This document shows positions 44,761 through 55,028 of a stretch of DNA of 64,000 bases, one piece after another. The stretch is from Blautia sp. Marseille-P3201T. GTDB lineage: Bacteria > Bacillota > Clostridia > Lachnospirales > Lachnospiraceae. Position numbers and translations under genes: made by a program. The notes under the pieces are model-generated. The model searched no databases. It saw only the letters and a list, made by a program, of their open reading frames with translations, and was not told the origin of the DNA. Every line of letters starts with the position of its first letter. The stretch's first letter is position 1. Location: assembly GCF_900120295.1 (NCBI RefSeq), contig NZ_LT635468.1, positions 293,225 to 357,224 on the forward strand, in the 5' to 3' direction.

Positions 44761-47211
44761 CTAATTCTTTAATTGAACCGCTATCGCATCCCTATTCATA
44801 TATTTTTCTATAATACAAACCATACATAAATCTATAATAAATATAATGACATATATTCCTACAAAAATATCACTTTTATAAGAATATGACAAAAAGTCCA
44901 TACTGTTGCATATATTTTTAATTATAGTCATTGATACCGTAAACGATAAGCAGACTGCAAAAATCACGGAAACACTTGTATAATATAAAATTTCATACAA
45001 AAGTACCTTTCGCATTTGCCTTCGTGTCATACCAATACTTCTTAACGTTGCAAACTCATTTTTCCTCATTACAACACTTGTTAAAAATATATTTATTAGA
45101 TTTACAACAGCAATGATTGAAAAAACAATACATAATATGACACTCACCATTTCAACGATTGTTTTCAGCGTTTGAAATTCTGCGGTATAACTCTCTTTTG
45201 AACGATAATCAATTTCTGAATAGTTTTCTGAAAGTGCATTCATTATATCCTTTGCATGACTTTCTTCTCCTTTTTTTACATTAAAAGAATATACCATGAT
45301 TTTGGGATCTTCTATAAGATCCTTATATGAATCGGAAGATAAATATAATTCAAATGTATCATCTCCATATATGCCAGAATTTATAACACCTTCCCCTAAT
45401 TTCACATGCCCCAAAACAGTATATTTCCTTTGTTTTCCATCAGAAGTTTGTATTGTTATAGACTCTCCTACTTTGTGTACCTCATTAGTCTGCATAATAC
45501 TTCCATCTTCATTCAACCATACGCCCTCGAAAATCCCCTCTCCTTTATAAAATGAAGCAAGCTCCACATTGTCTTCAACAAACATATTTTTACGGATATT
45601 AAACTTGTCAATACCATAAATATTGAGAACATAATCCTCTCTTTTCATATCGAAGCCATTAATGGAAAACGAAGCATCATCACAACTTCCATAAACAATT
45701 CCATCTTTTTTTACAATATTTTCTTTTTTTATTTCATTTATAACCTTCTTAGGAATGTTTGCTACTGTTCCATCAGACAACAGATAGTTACTCGTAAAGA
45801 AATTTTCGGTACCCACTCTATAATCAGAATATAACATTTTTGATAAATATTTATTAATATCAAAACTGCCAATTAAAGAATATGAAATACCGATGAAAAT
45901 AATTGTAAATGTAATACTCATGACTACAAGCACTACATTCTTTTTATTCCTTTTTATATTTTGATAAGCAAATTTGTATAATTTATTTCCATCTGATGCA
46001 GTTCTGGTATTTTTTTTTAACTTTAATTCTATTTTTTCTGATTCTACCGGAGATAAAGATTTTACTTTTCTTAACGGTCCGTATATGCTAATAATTGTAG
46101 TAAACACTACAAAAATTATCGTTAATATTAGAACTATTAAAAAATCTTTTATCTGAATTAAGTTTACTCCTTCAACTCCCCGTAAATTAGTCTGTGATAA
46201 AAGTATTGGTATCAGTTTTTTACCAATAAAATATCCTGAAACCACACCGCTTGGAACTGCTATCATAAGTAAATATGCCGCTTGCCATTTTACAAATTTA
46301 CCAATCTGTTTTTTATTCATTCCTAACGCTTTCAAACGACCATATTCCTTTTCTTCCTTCAGTGCGGCAATATAAAAAATATTATGTATTATTAAAAATC
46401 CGATTATTATAATAATCGCTATACCTGCAATAGAAATGATCAAATTATCCGTTTCCATTAAAATACTCTGGTCCGTATATCCCGGGTTAATAGAGTAATC
46501 CACCTTATCATTGATTCCAACATCTGACAGCAACATACTTATCTGTTTTTCAATATTTTTGTTATCCTTTAAAAGAATATCTATCGTTGTCTGACCATAA
46601 AAATCTTCTTTTTGATAATTTTCATTCCAATATTTATCATAAGCTTTCGACACAATAATTTGACCTGTTTTAATTTCTGTTGCGCTATTTTCATTAAACC
46701 ATCCTGACAATATAAACTTTTTTTTGAAATGCTCCGTTCCAATTTTTAAGTCTAATAGAACAGGTTCCCCCACTTTAGCTTTTATATCCAATGCTTTCAT
46801 GGTTTCTCTATCCATTGCAACTTCATTCATTGCAGAAGGCATATGTCCACCTGTCAATTGTTGAAAACAATGTTCCGCATAGCTAGCATCCTCATAAGAA
46901 AATTCAACTTCATATTTTAATTCTTCATTAATAACATCAGCAAGATATTGCCTATATCCTACCGATTCAACCATGTCATTTTCTTTAATTTTCTTAAAAG
47001 CATTTTCTGTTTCTTCATTACAATCTTTGAGTACAACTTGTCCTGTAGTACCTATTGATTTTATATTGCTGTATTCCTGGGCATTATGTATTCCCATAAC
47101 CGTTGTGTACAACGTACAAAACATAATTGTTGTAAGGAGCATAGCTATTACCGCACAAATACTTTTTGTTTTATTTTTTACTACTGTTTTTAATGCAAAC
47201 TTCCTTATCAT
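44761..47211 (-). CDS. FtsX-family ABC transporter permease
   Basis: 816 aa. MIRKFALKTVVKNKTKSICA is a typical MacB/FtsX permease start. Two FtsX halves are seen (about residues 255-385 and 680-800), each with the DALKEEKEYGRLKALGMNKK or MRKNEFATLRSIGMTRRQM segment. About ten membrane helices and a large extracellular domain between helix sets are present. Such permeases export or extract lipids and antimicrobial peptides, or sense them. It overlaps the ATPase gene by 41 bases. The substrate is unknown; bacteriocin self-protection is possible given the peptide-exporter fragment upstream. Confidence 0.88.
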   Translation of the reverse strand: MIRKFALKTVVKNKTKSICAVIAMLLTTIMFCTLYTTVMGIHNAQEYSNIKSIGTTGQVVLKDCNEETENAFKKIKENDMVESVGYRQYLADVINEELKYEVEFSYEDASYAEHCFQQLTGGHMPSAMNEVAMDRETMKALDIKAKVGEPVLLDLKIGTEHFKKKFILSGWFNENSATEIKTGQIIVSKAYDKYWNENYQKEDFYGQTTIDILLKDNKNIEKQISMLLSDVGINDKVDYSINPGYTDQSILMETDNLIISIAGIAIIIIIGFLIIHNIFYIAALKEEKEYGRLKALGMNKKQIGKFVKWQAAYLLMIAVPSGVVSGYFIGKKLIPILLSQTNLRGVEGVNLIQIKDFLIVLILTIIFVVFTTIISIYGPLRKVKSLSPVESEKIELKLKKNTRTASDGNKLYKFAYQNIKRNKKNVVLVVMSITFTIIFIGISYSLIGSFDINKYLSKMLYSDYRVGTENFFTSNYLLSDGTVANIPKKVINEIKKENIVKKDGIVYGSCDDASFSINGFDMKREDYVLNIYGIDKFNIRKNMFVEDNVELASFYKGEGIFEGVWLNEDGSIMQTNEVHKVGESITIQTSDGKQRKYTVLGHVKLGEGVINSGIYGDDTFELYLSSDSYKDLIEDPKIMVYSFNVKKGEESHAKDIMNALSENYSEIDYRSKESYTAEFQTLKTIVEMVSVILCIVFSIIAVVNLINIFLTSVVMRKNEFATLRSIGMTRRQMRKVLLYEILYYTSVSVIFAVCLSFTVSMTIIKNICNSMDFLSYSYKSDIFVGIYVIIFIIDLCMVCIIEKYMNRDAIAVQLKN

Positions 47212-47869
47212 TTATAACGCTCCCATCTGCAATCGTAATTATTCTATCCATTTGTGCCGCAATATCTTGATCATGCGTGACAATAACTATAGTCTGATTG
47301 TATAATTCATTCATCTTTTTCAGAAATTTTATCACTTCATTTCCCATTGCCATATCTAAATTTCCTGTTGGTTCATCCGCTAATACAATTTCTGGATGAT
47401 TAACTAAAGCACGTGCAATAGCAACTCTTTGTTGTTGTCCTCCTGAAAGACTAGACGGTAATGCAGTCTTTTTTGAAGATATTTCTAAAACTTTTAACAT
47501 ATCCTCAATATAATTATCATCTGGTTTTCTTCCATCTAATTGAACTGGAAAAGTAATATTTTCATATACGTTAAGAACCGGGATTAAATTATAATTTTGA
47601 AAAATAAAGCCTATTCTATTTCTTCTACTTTCCGTTAACTCGTCGTCTGATAATCTAGAGATTTCTTTTTCTCCAATATAAATTTCCCCAGATGTTGGTG
47701 TATCCAACCCCCCAATCATATTTAATAATGTAGTCTTTCCACTTCCTGATTTTCCAATTATTGCGACAAGTTCACCCTTTTTTATTTCAACGTTAACATT
47801 ATTTAATGCTTTTATCTCCTTTTCGCCTGATTCGTAAATCTTACACAAATCCACTGTCTTAATCGCCAT
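47171..47869 (-). CDS. ABC transporter ATP-binding protein (MacB/LolD type)
   Basis: 232 aa. Walker A GKSGSGKTTLLNMIGGLD, Q loop FIFQNYNLIPVLNVYENI, signature LSGGQQQRVAIARAL, Walker B PEIVLADEPTGNLD and H loop IVIVTHDQD are all intact. It drives the FtsX-type permease encoded just downstream and overlapping it. It starts one base after the stop of the truncated exporter gene, so all three formed one operon. Confidence 0.93.
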   Translation of the reverse strand: MAIKTVDLCKIYESGEKEIKALNNVNVEIKKGELVAIIGKSGSGKTTLLNMIGGLDTPTSGEIYIGEKEISRLSDDELTESRRNRIGFIFQNYNLIPVLNVYENITFPVQLDGRKPDDNYIEDMLKVLEISSKKTALPSSLSGGQQQRVAIARALVNHPEIVLADEPTGNLDMAMGNEVIKFLKKMNELYNQTIVIVTHDQDIAAQMDRIITIADGSVINDKEVCIKNSSKK

Positions 47870-47870
47870 A

Positions 47871-48449
47871 TTATTTACCTCTTTTTATTATAATCTCATT
47901 CTTTTTTACTTCATATATAGTATCAACAATACTATCAAAAACATTACTGTGCGAAACTATAATCACAATTTTATTTTTAATATTTTCAATCGTCTTGGCA
48001 ATAACTCGTTCTGTTTTTAAATCTAATGCCGATGTTGGTTCATCAAAAATAAACACATTTGATTCTTTTAACAATGCTCTTCCTATAGCCAATCTCTGTC
48101 TTTGTCCGCCTGATAATGTCATTCCGTCATCACCGATTATAGTATTCATTTTTTCTGGTAATTTATTTATTTCATCATACATCTCAACTTCTTTAAGTAT
48201 TTTATAGATTAATTCTTCCTCAAAATTCTGATTTCCATTTGTAAGATTATTATATATTGTATCATGTGAAAAAAATGTTTTTTGTGACACAATAGAAAAA
48301 CTATCGCGTACTTGTTCAATATTATACTCTTTTATATCTATTCCATTGAGTAATACCTTTCCGTAATTAGGATCCCAAAATCCCAAAATTAGATTAATTA
48401 TAGTCGATTTACCAACTCCACTTTTTCCACAAATTAAGTATAGTCTCTT
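47871..48449 (-). pseudogene. ABC exporter ATPase domain, 5'-truncated at an IS element
   Basis: What remains is the nucleotide-binding domain of an ABC exporter: CGKSGVGKSTIINLILGFWD (Walker A), VRDSFSIVSQKTFFSHDTI (Q loop), TLSGGQRQRLAIGRALL and FIFDEPTSALD. The frame runs into the IS end at 48450. Sequence on the far side of the IS (beyond 50067) does not continue the reading frame, so the 5' part was deleted and not merely split. Such ATPases with N-terminal membrane or peptidase domains often export peptides. Confidence 0.85.
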
Positions 48450-50067
48450 TAATTAGTGTCTGCTGATTAAGCAGCTATCTGTAACTTCCAACTCTTACAT
48501 CTGTTCCGGTCATGCCAGAATCGGAACAGATGCAAAAGAGCACAAAGTATTCGCCTCTGAATCCTGAACAGATTCGTCACGAATACAGATAATGCGATAG
48601 ATGTCAACTGCGTTTCTTCCAGTTTTGTGGTAATGCAGCTCATACCATAACAGCGTTTGCTCAGGCTGAAGGTGCGCTCCACTTCGATTCTATCGGTATT
48701 ATCCTGATACTCTTGTTTTTTATCAACTTTTGCTGTGGCGCTTGGTCTGCCCAGCTTTGGACCTGATAACCGGATCCCATGCTCTTTGCAATAACTCCTG
48801 TTTTCCCTGGTCCGGTATATCTGATCTGCCAGGACACGTTCTGGATAATAACCGGTACGCTCTTTGAAGCGTTCTATTGCTTCAATCAGGCAGGTGCTCT
48901 CGTTGTATGCCTCGAAAGATATTTTTTCGAGGCGCCCATAACCTTCGCTGTCAAGACTGAGATCAAATTTTGCGCCAAATTCAACAGGTGCTTTGACCTT
49001 CCCTCTGACAATCGGCCGAAGCCATGGCTGCGAAATGCTTACAATGCGATGCTCTACAGAATGGATTCTGTTATCATACATATACTGTTGCTGTTCATAC
49101 AGCCTGATGATGGTAAGATATAGGCCGATATCCTTACCTGTCATGGCGTATCCATCACTCATGAACTGTTCCAGATAGCCAAGATCTCTTTTCACGTAGC
49201 CTAGCTGTCTGCGGAGTGCGCTGCGGATTTTCTTTGCCGTGTGCTTTCTGCTCTTGGCAAATGCAAGATACTCTTTTCTGGCACGTTTGCGGTATCTTCT
49301 TGGCAACTTAAGACCATAACATTTACAAAAACAGTAAATCATGTTTTCCAGCTTTTCTCTTGCTTCGTTCAAAAGCGAGATGTCCTGCGGATAACGTATG
49401 TTTGCAGGTGCGCAGGTTGCATCAAGTGTCAGAGTCCCTTTGTTTGTATCTTCTTTTGCAGTACCATCATCACCGGATTTTCCTACGGATGGAGGAGTAT
49501 GGTCATCTTTGTCATCCTCCTTGTGAGCAAGAAGATACTCATTTACTTCCATCAGCATATCTGCTGAAATGCGTTTACGGAAAAGAACCAGTGTACTTGC
49601 ATCAAACGGAGCTTCTTCCCGAAAACCGGGAAGCCCGATAAAGTATTGCAGATACGGATTCTCAGCGATCTGTTCCACAAGCTCACGGTCGGAAAATTGG
49701 AACTTGGTCTGGATGATCAGGGCTCCTAATGCCATGCGAAGAGGCTTGGCAACATTACCCGTATCACTTGGAAACAGCTTGGCATATTTTACTTCGAATT
49801 CATCCCATGGGATTCGGTCAGCCAGTCTGACCCAGCGGTTATCCGGATTCATGTGGAGTCCCATAGGTTGGTTGAAATCGAGGAATGAATGTTGTAACTT
49901 GTCGATCGGTTTGTACATTGTTTTAGCCCCTTTATACTTAAAATCTGTAAGAAAACTGCAAGAAAAACGATTTGTTTTTGTCAAAATCCTTGCAATCATT
50001 ATACCAGAAAATGTGGCAAAAGTCAGTAAAATCAAGTGTTTTCAGTTTGCTCAGCAGACACTAATTA
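48450..50067 (-). mobile_element. IS1182/IS5-like insertion sequence
   Basis: About 1.6 kb with perfectly matching 17-bp ends, TAATTAGTGTCTGCTGA at 48450-48466 and its inverse at 50051-50067. Because the outer TAATTA is itself palindromic, it could be part of the ends or a 6-bp target duplication. It carries one transposase gene. It truncates an ABC exporter gene on its left side. Confidence 0.88.
48467..49918 (-). CDS. IS1182/IS5-like DDE transposase
   Basis: 483 aa from MYKPIDKLQH at 49918 (AAAGGGG upstream). The N-terminal DUF772-type domain reads PLRMALGALIIQTKFQFSDR and DASTLVLFRKRI. The catalytic core has TLTLDATCAPANIRYP, then LADQIYRTRENRSYC and the Glu region DRIEVERTFSLSKRCYG. The frame is full length and ends 17 bases from the left end of the element, so it appears active. 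Confidence 0.9.
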   Translation of the reverse strand: MYKPIDKLQHSFLDFNQPMGLHMNPDNRWVRLADRIPWDEFEVKYAKLFPSDTGNVAKPLRMALGALIIQTKFQFSDRELVEQIAENPYLQYFIGLPGFREEAPFDASTLVLFRKRISADMLMEVNEYLLAHKEDDKDDHTPPSVGKSGDDGTAKEDTNKGTLTLDATCAPANIRYPQDISLLNEAREKLENMIYCFCKCYGLKLPRRYRKRARKEYLAFAKSRKHTAKKIRSALRRQLGYVKRDLGYLEQFMSDGYAMTGKDIGLYLTIIRLYEQQQYMYDNRIHSVEHRIVSISQPWLRPIVRGKVKAPVEFGAKFDLSLDSEGYGRLEKISFEAYNESTCLIEAIERFKERTGYYPERVLADQIYRTRENRSYCKEHGIRLSGPKLGRPSATAKVDKKQEYQDNTDRIEVERTFSLSKRCYGMSCITTKLEETQLTSIALSVFVTNLFRIQRRILCALLHLFRFWHDRNRCKSWKLQIAA

Positions 50068-50491
50068 TATTATCAAGATTTATTTATAAAAATTTTTTCA
50101 CAGATTAAGCAAATATTTCATTCCATAAATCAAAATCTCAGCCAACTATCTTCAGTAACCAATAATATTTTATCTGTCATCTAGTCAGAGTCATAGATAA
50201 ATTTCCTTTTTAAAATAAAGTAAAATGATAGCAATCCAGCATTTCCTACCAATCTTTATAGAATGAACATCCGGTAGACACAATCCACTCTAAAATCAGG
50301 CACCTACGCTTGATATGTTGGTTTTTCTATAAAAACGGTGTAGCTAATAACAAGTCACTAGCAAATACTATCAATTTTTTCATAACACTACTTCTTATTT
50401 TATTAAGGTTACCATATTCATCATACCCATTCTAGCTAGTGAACAAAATTGATATTCCAATATTCTCCTTCATATAAATCAGATATGTTGT
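50068..50491. other. Gene-poor stretch right of the IS element
   Basis: No supported gene. Short minus-strand frames with start codons exist (for example MKKLIVFASDLLLATPFL near 50380-50325, weak ribosome site), but none has a recognisable family. The region does not restore the truncated ABC gene. Confidence 0.4.
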
Positions 50492-50608
50492 TTACCCACT
50501 CAAGGTATATACTCCTCTAGGAGAAAGATTAAATGCATAAACACAATCATACGAATCTTCTTCATTTGTCAGGATAATCGTTTCGTTTTCATACTTTGAC
50601 ATTTTCAT
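50492..50608 (-). CDS. Small 38-aa protein of the YodL operon
   Basis: MKMSKYENETIILTNEEDSY... ending RGVYTLSG, with GAGGAGAGG upstream of ATG 50608 and starting six bases after the YodL gene. The strong ribosome site and a second, decayed copy at 44.6 kb support a real gene. Function unknown; it looks cytoplasmic and acidic. Confidence 0.55.
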   Translation of the reverse strand: MKMSKYENETIILTNEEDSYDCVYAFNLSPRGVYTLSG

Positions 50609-50613
50609 AGCAT

Positions 50614-51489
50614 TTATCCTCTCCTCCTTTCCATATCCTGCTCCAAATATCTCGGTACCGGTTTTCCTGATTTCACAGCGATTGCAATCTGTTTTTCCCG
50701 TAATCTCTTGATTACCGACTCTCTTTTCTTTGGTTTCTTTTTTGAGGATTGGTATGGCTTCTGTGCAGGCTTTCTTTCCTCACTTTTCTCTTCTGCACTT
50801 TTCAGATTGTTTACCTGTCCATCCACCATATTATAATTTCCTTCTGTTCCGGATTCCCAGCATCTCTCATAAGTCCCATTTTCAAAAAACTTCTGGTAAT
50901 GCTCCAATCGAACACTACTTTTTTTCGTCTCTTCTTTCGCCTGTTCCGTTCCCTTTACAACTTCATGAAGTTGCTGCCTGGTTTTTTCATCGAATCCATT
51001 CTGACACTCCTCCATGATCATCTTTCCATAACTGTCTAAGATGATATAGGCAACCTGCCTGTGATATTCCTGATGTTCCATGAGATAAAACTGCTTTCCA
51101 TCAATGATGATATCATCCGTAGCCATCCAGTTTCCCGATTTTCCACTAATGCGGTAATTTTCCGTATCCAACGTGACCAATGTACCCGATGGATTTAATC
51201 GGATAAATCCGGATAAAAGCTGTAGATAGTCTTCATTAACATAATAGCAGTAGACTTCCCCATTCTGGTTCAGGACAAGCACATCGCTGACTTCACAGGA
51301 CTCTTTCATACGTTTCCATAACGCAATCGCGGTTTCTCCCGGCAATAACGGTCTGATATCCATCTGCCGATAATACTCAATCCGTATTGGTAATTTTCTG
51401 CTTACCGCTTCTTGATAAGAAAGATGCCAGAGTTCTCTCCCCTCCGAATTACGGTTTACCCGGTAAACTGCAAATTGATTATCCTTCAT
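50614..51489 (-). CDS. YodL/DUF4316-like protein of a Tn1549-type element
   Basis: 291 aa. Residues about 1-100 resemble the YodL domain (QFAVYRVNRNSEGRELWHLS, then SDVLVLNQNGEVYCYYVNED). A middle part and a basic C-terminus (KKRESVIKRLREKQIAIAVK) resemble DUF4316. These families occur in the accessory regions of Tn1549-like conjugative elements; their role is not known to me. It overlaps the upstream gene by 11 bases. Confidence 0.7.
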   Translation of the reverse strand: MKDNQFAVYRVNRNSEGRELWHLSYQEAVSRKLPIRIEYYRQMDIRPLLPGETAIALWKRMKESCEVSDVLVLNQNGEVYCYYVNEDYLQLLSGFIRLNPSGTLVTLDTENYRISGKSGNWMATDDIIIDGKQFYLMEHQEYHRQVAYIILDSYGKMIMEECQNGFDEKTRQQLHEVVKGTEQAKEETKKSSVRLEHYQKFFENGTYERCWESGTEGNYNMVDGQVNNLKSAEEKSEERKPAQKPYQSSKKKPKKRESVIKRLREKQIAIAVKSGKPVPRYLEQDMERRRG

Positions 51490-51739
51490 AAGAATCCTCC
51501 TCCAAATTATTCAGATAAGCATTCAGATCCAGGGAATAATAATATTTATCTTCGATCATCTGTAACTTACTGATCGCGGATGCAATGGTTTCCATCAGAT
51601 CGTCTTCCAATGGATCTTCTTTCATTTCTTCCAACACTTCTAAGGTATCTTTCAAAATATCGATTGTATCTTTTCTTGTATTCGCCCGAAAAAGTGCCAC
51701 AACCGCTAATTCATCTTCTTCAAATTTCACTTTACTCAT
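51479..51739 (-). CDS. Small transposon-associated protein
   Basis: 86 aa from MSKVKFEEDE at 51739, with GGGAGGAGATGAG upstream and a 4-base overlap with the preceding gene. It is helical and acidic (NTRKDTIDILKDTLEVLEEM, KLQMIEDKYYYSLDLNAYLN). I recognise it only as a common small gene of Tn1549-like elements, between YodL-type genes. No function assigned. Confidence 0.65.
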   Translation of the reverse strand: MSKVKFEEDELAVVALFRANTRKDTIDILKDTLEVLEEMKEDPLEDDLMETIASAISKLQMIEDKYYYSLDLNAYLNNLEEDSYEG

Positions 51740-53031
51740 AAGCTCATCTCCTCCCTTCTCTTTTGAGATTTGGTTTTCTGTACCTGACTTTTTTCTTCTT
51801 TTGGTTCGGTTTTCTCTGCATTCAGAGACTTCTCTTCGATATATTGTTCCACACATTTGAGTGCAGTCTGTACCAATTTATTTTCCTTATAAAATGGGAT
51901 GGAATCTAAGATCTCTCTTTGTGATCTTCCGCCGACCATCAGATCCATCATTCCGTCATAATCGCTTCCTTCCTGCAGGTTAAATCCAACAGACTTGATC
52001 CCATTCATCCGTTCTGCAGGTATCTTCTCATACGCTTCTAAAGCTTCCGGCAAAGTAAGATCATGATGAACTTCTCCTAATACCGGAAACTCTGAACATT
52101 CTGCCGCATAGAAGCTGATACAGCTCGTTTGCTCTAAGATATCCTTTTTCTGAATGTCACTTTCCATTCCAAGTATCTTTTTTCTCTCTTCTACAAAATC
52201 CGAAAGTTCCTGAAATCCAAAGCGATCCACAAAAAATGCTTTCATATCCCCATTCTGATTCATGATCACAACATCACTGACAGACAGAGAGTGTGCCTTA
52301 TAATCCGCCGGTGGATCATCATTAAAAATACTGTAAATCGCATTCATATCTTCATTTGGCAGATACTGGCTGGAATAAACACATCGATACTGATCAGCAG
52401 TTACCATGATCCCTTTTTTCTGCAAGTCTTCCATTCCCACAAATAATTGATCTCTTCCAGGTCCATTTTCATCCAAATGATAGATAGAGAGCCTGCATTC
52501 TTTTCTTGTAAACATCATTTCTTCAAAACTTTGTTCAAACCGTTCCGGATATATTACTCGTTCTACACGTTCTTTCTGGATCGGATCTCCTTTTTCTATG
52601 ATTGCTTCTACCCATCGTTCCACTTCATTCCAGGATTTTGCAAATAAATGTCCCTGCATCCTATGCGTGCCGTCCGGAATAAACTGCAGATGTTGGGAAT
52701 TGCTTTCTTCTTTTACAAAACGGTATCCGGCAGCTTCTACTGCCGCAAGTAATTTCTCTTGTTTCTGTTCCAGCATCATTTCTATTTTTTCCGTCAGTTC
52801 ATCGATCATTTCTCCGGCTGTCTTACGGATCACATCCATAGAAGCTTTCAGTTCTCTCATTTCTTTTCCACTGCTCCAACCTGCAATATACGGAAAACTA
52901 TATTCTGATGTATCTAATTCAAACGCAGAACATACACAATACGCGACTGACTCTGATTTAAATGTTAATGTATCCATTTGAAGCATTATACCCATGTTTT
53001 TATAATGTTGATTTTTTAAATTATTTCCCAT
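51736..53031 (-). pseudogene. ArdC/LtrC-like protein C-terminus with YodL domain, N-truncated
   Basis: 431 codons are open, but the true protein is longer. Residues about 25-80 (ESVAYCVCSAFELDTSEYSF, PYIAGWSSGKEMRELKASMD) match the end of the ArdC/LtrC-like (DUF1738-type) metallopeptidase module, whose catalytic N-terminal part is missing. A YodL domain (about 230-285, SLSVSDVVIMNQNGDMKAFF) and a DUF4316-like C-terminus follow. The break near 52970 lies about 80 bases from the left end of the recombinase trio, so insertion there likely cut the gene. Expression would need the chance ATG at 53031. Confidence 0.7.
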
Positions 53032-53126
53032 AAATCCTCACTTTCTTGTAAAAAAGATGAGCATTATCAGATACGCTATTATTAGGTTTCTCCTCGAATG
53101 GGAAACCGGAAAGGAGCGCATTTGAT

Positions 53127-55028
53127 ATGCAAATAAACTATTTAGATGCTATTTCATCAGTTCTTAATATGATGAAGCAGCCAGACAGTGCATGTAAAAA
53201 TATAGACATGCACAGAACCTGTTATACTACACTCTTCAAGTACCTGATGGATAAGGGCATTCCTTTTTCAATGGATGCCGCACTGGACTGGCTTGAGATT
53301 AAAAAACAGGAAATTTCCCATGAGACGTGTTCTCAATATAGAAATGCCCTGTTCCGTCTTGAGCATTACCTGCTCTTTGGAAATATCAAAAATTCTTTCT
53401 GCCGCTCAGAAGACAGTTTTTTCTGCCGAAGCGGAATGTCGGAATCCTTTTTTCGCCTGACATATGAGTTGGAAGAATACTATGCGACCACACAGAATCC
53501 CTGCTATTACCATACGTATTCTGTTGCCATCAAAGAGTTCTTTAGGCTTGCTACTTCCCTTGGAGTTACAGAGCCGGAAGCAATAACAATAGATACTCTT
53601 ATCGAATACTGGAATACTTACTGCAAATCCCGTAAATCTCTTGCCAGACGTCAGAACGCCGTATGTGCCATGACAGCACTTATGAAATATCTTCACCGCA
53701 GAGGTGATGTTCCAGAGTGTTATCAGCTGGTTCTTTTTGGTGAGAACGTTGAAAAACTGCTTAATATGAGACTTTCTAAAACAGGTACCGCATTTCATCC
53801 GAGTGTACCTCTTGAGCTTAAAGCTGATGAATATCTTGACGCTCTGGACGATTGGAAATATAGGGAATCATCAAAAGCTGTTTATCGCAATGATTTCACA
53901 TGGTATTTCATGTTCCTGGAACTTAACCATCTGGAACACTCGGCAGGAACTGTGACATCATGGATAGATATACTTCCGGATTGTCCGAATCAGATCAAAG
54001 CCAGCTGTTCCGTATCAGCTCATCGTTCACACACTATCAGAATGTTTGAAAAGTATCTCCAGGGCATAATGGAATCCAACATAATCGCTGAGCCGAAGCG
54101 TGCGTCTGATCATCTTCCATCATGGAGTAAAAGCATCCTTGATGGTTTCATAGAAAGCCGCAGGCGGGATGGAATGACCGATAAGACACTTACCATGTGC
54201 AGGGCAGCCGGATGCCGTTTCTTCAAATATCTTGAAGACAATGGAATAGATAATCCAGTTTCCATAACACCCGATGTAGTTAAAGCATTTCATAACCATG
54301 ATGTCCATTCGACCCCGGAAAGTAAAAATGCATATGGAACCAAGCTTCGTCAGCTTCTACGGTACATGGCTGACCAGGATCTGATTTCACCAACACTTGC
54401 TTTTGCAGTATCTGCAAGCTGTGCTCCTCATCGCAGCATAGTTGATGTTCTGAGCGATGATATGGTCGAGAAAATATATGAATATCGTGAGAAAGCTTCT
54501 ACTCCCATGGAACTCAGGGACACAGCCATGGTCATGCTTGGACTTCGAATGGGTATCAGGGGAGCAGACATCCTAAAGCTTCAGGTAAATGATTTTGACT
54601 GGAAAAACAAAACGGTTTCTTTCATTCAGCAGAAAACAAGAAAAGCAATAACGCTTCCAGTTCCAACAGATGTAGGTAATTCAGTATATAAATACATCAT
54701 GAATGGACGCCCGGAATCGGCTGTCACAGGCAACGGATATATATTTATCCGCCATCAGGCACCATATTTCCCGCTTAAAGTTACAACGGCGTGCCGTGGA
54801 GCTTTAAAAAGAATACTTGCTGAATATGGATTTGAATTATCTGCTGGTCAGGGCTTTCATATGACACGAAAAACATTTGCCACAAGAATGCTTCGGGCAG
54901 ACAACAAACTTGATGATATTTCTAATGCTCTCGGGCATGCACGTCAGGAAACTGCTGAGGTATATCTTGAACGTGACGAAGATAAAATGAGGCTCTGCCC
55001 TCTGGAATTTGGAGGTGTTTTATCATGA
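53127..55028 (+). CDS. Tyrosine recombinase 1 of the trio (long)
   Basis: 633 aa; AAAGGAG precedes ATG 53127. It has two core-binding-like regions (about 5-160 and 225-420) and a catalytic domain (about 440-630): Arg in LGLRMGIRGADILKL, HMTRKTF (His-x-x-Arg), LGHARQETAEVYLER (His and Tyr). Its length matches Tn554 TnpB-type proteins. It overlaps recombinase 2 by 4 bases (ATGA), so translation is coupled. Confidence 0.88.
   Translation: MQINYLDAISSVLNMMKQPDSACKNIDMHRTCYTTLFKYLMDKGIPFSMDAALDWLEIKKQEISHETCSQYRNALFRLEHYLLFGNIKNSFCRSEDSFFCRSGMSESFFRLTYELEEYYATTQNPCYYHTYSVAIKEFFRLATSLGVTEPEAITIDTLIEYWNTYCKSRKSLARRQNAVCAMTALMKYLHRRGDVPECYQLVLFGENVEKLLNMRLSKTGTAFHPSVPLELKADEYLDALDDWKYRESSKAVYRNDFTWYFMFLELNHLEHSAGTVTSWIDILPDCPNQIKASCSVSAHRSHTIRMFEKYLQGIMESNIIAEPKRASDHLPSWSKSILDGFIESRRRDGMTDKTLTMCRAAGCRFFKYLEDNGIDNPVSITPDVVKAFHNHDVHSTPESKNAYGTKLRQLLRYMADQDLISPTLAFAVSASCAPHRSIVDVLSDDMVEKIYEYREKASTPMELRDTAMVMLGLRMGIRGADILKLQVNDFDWKNKTVSFIQQKTRKAITLPVPTDVGNSVYKYIMNGRPESAVTGNGYIFIRHQAPYFPLKVTTACRGALKRILAEYGFELSAGQGFHMTRKTFATRMLRADNKLDDISNALGHARQETAEVYLERDEDKMRLCPLEFGGVLS

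Noticed and set aside
50325..50380. Short peptide frame MKKLIVFASDLLLATPFL as a signalling peptide
   Set aside because: Weak ribosome site, no processing enzyme or conserved partner nearby; cannot be separated from chance.
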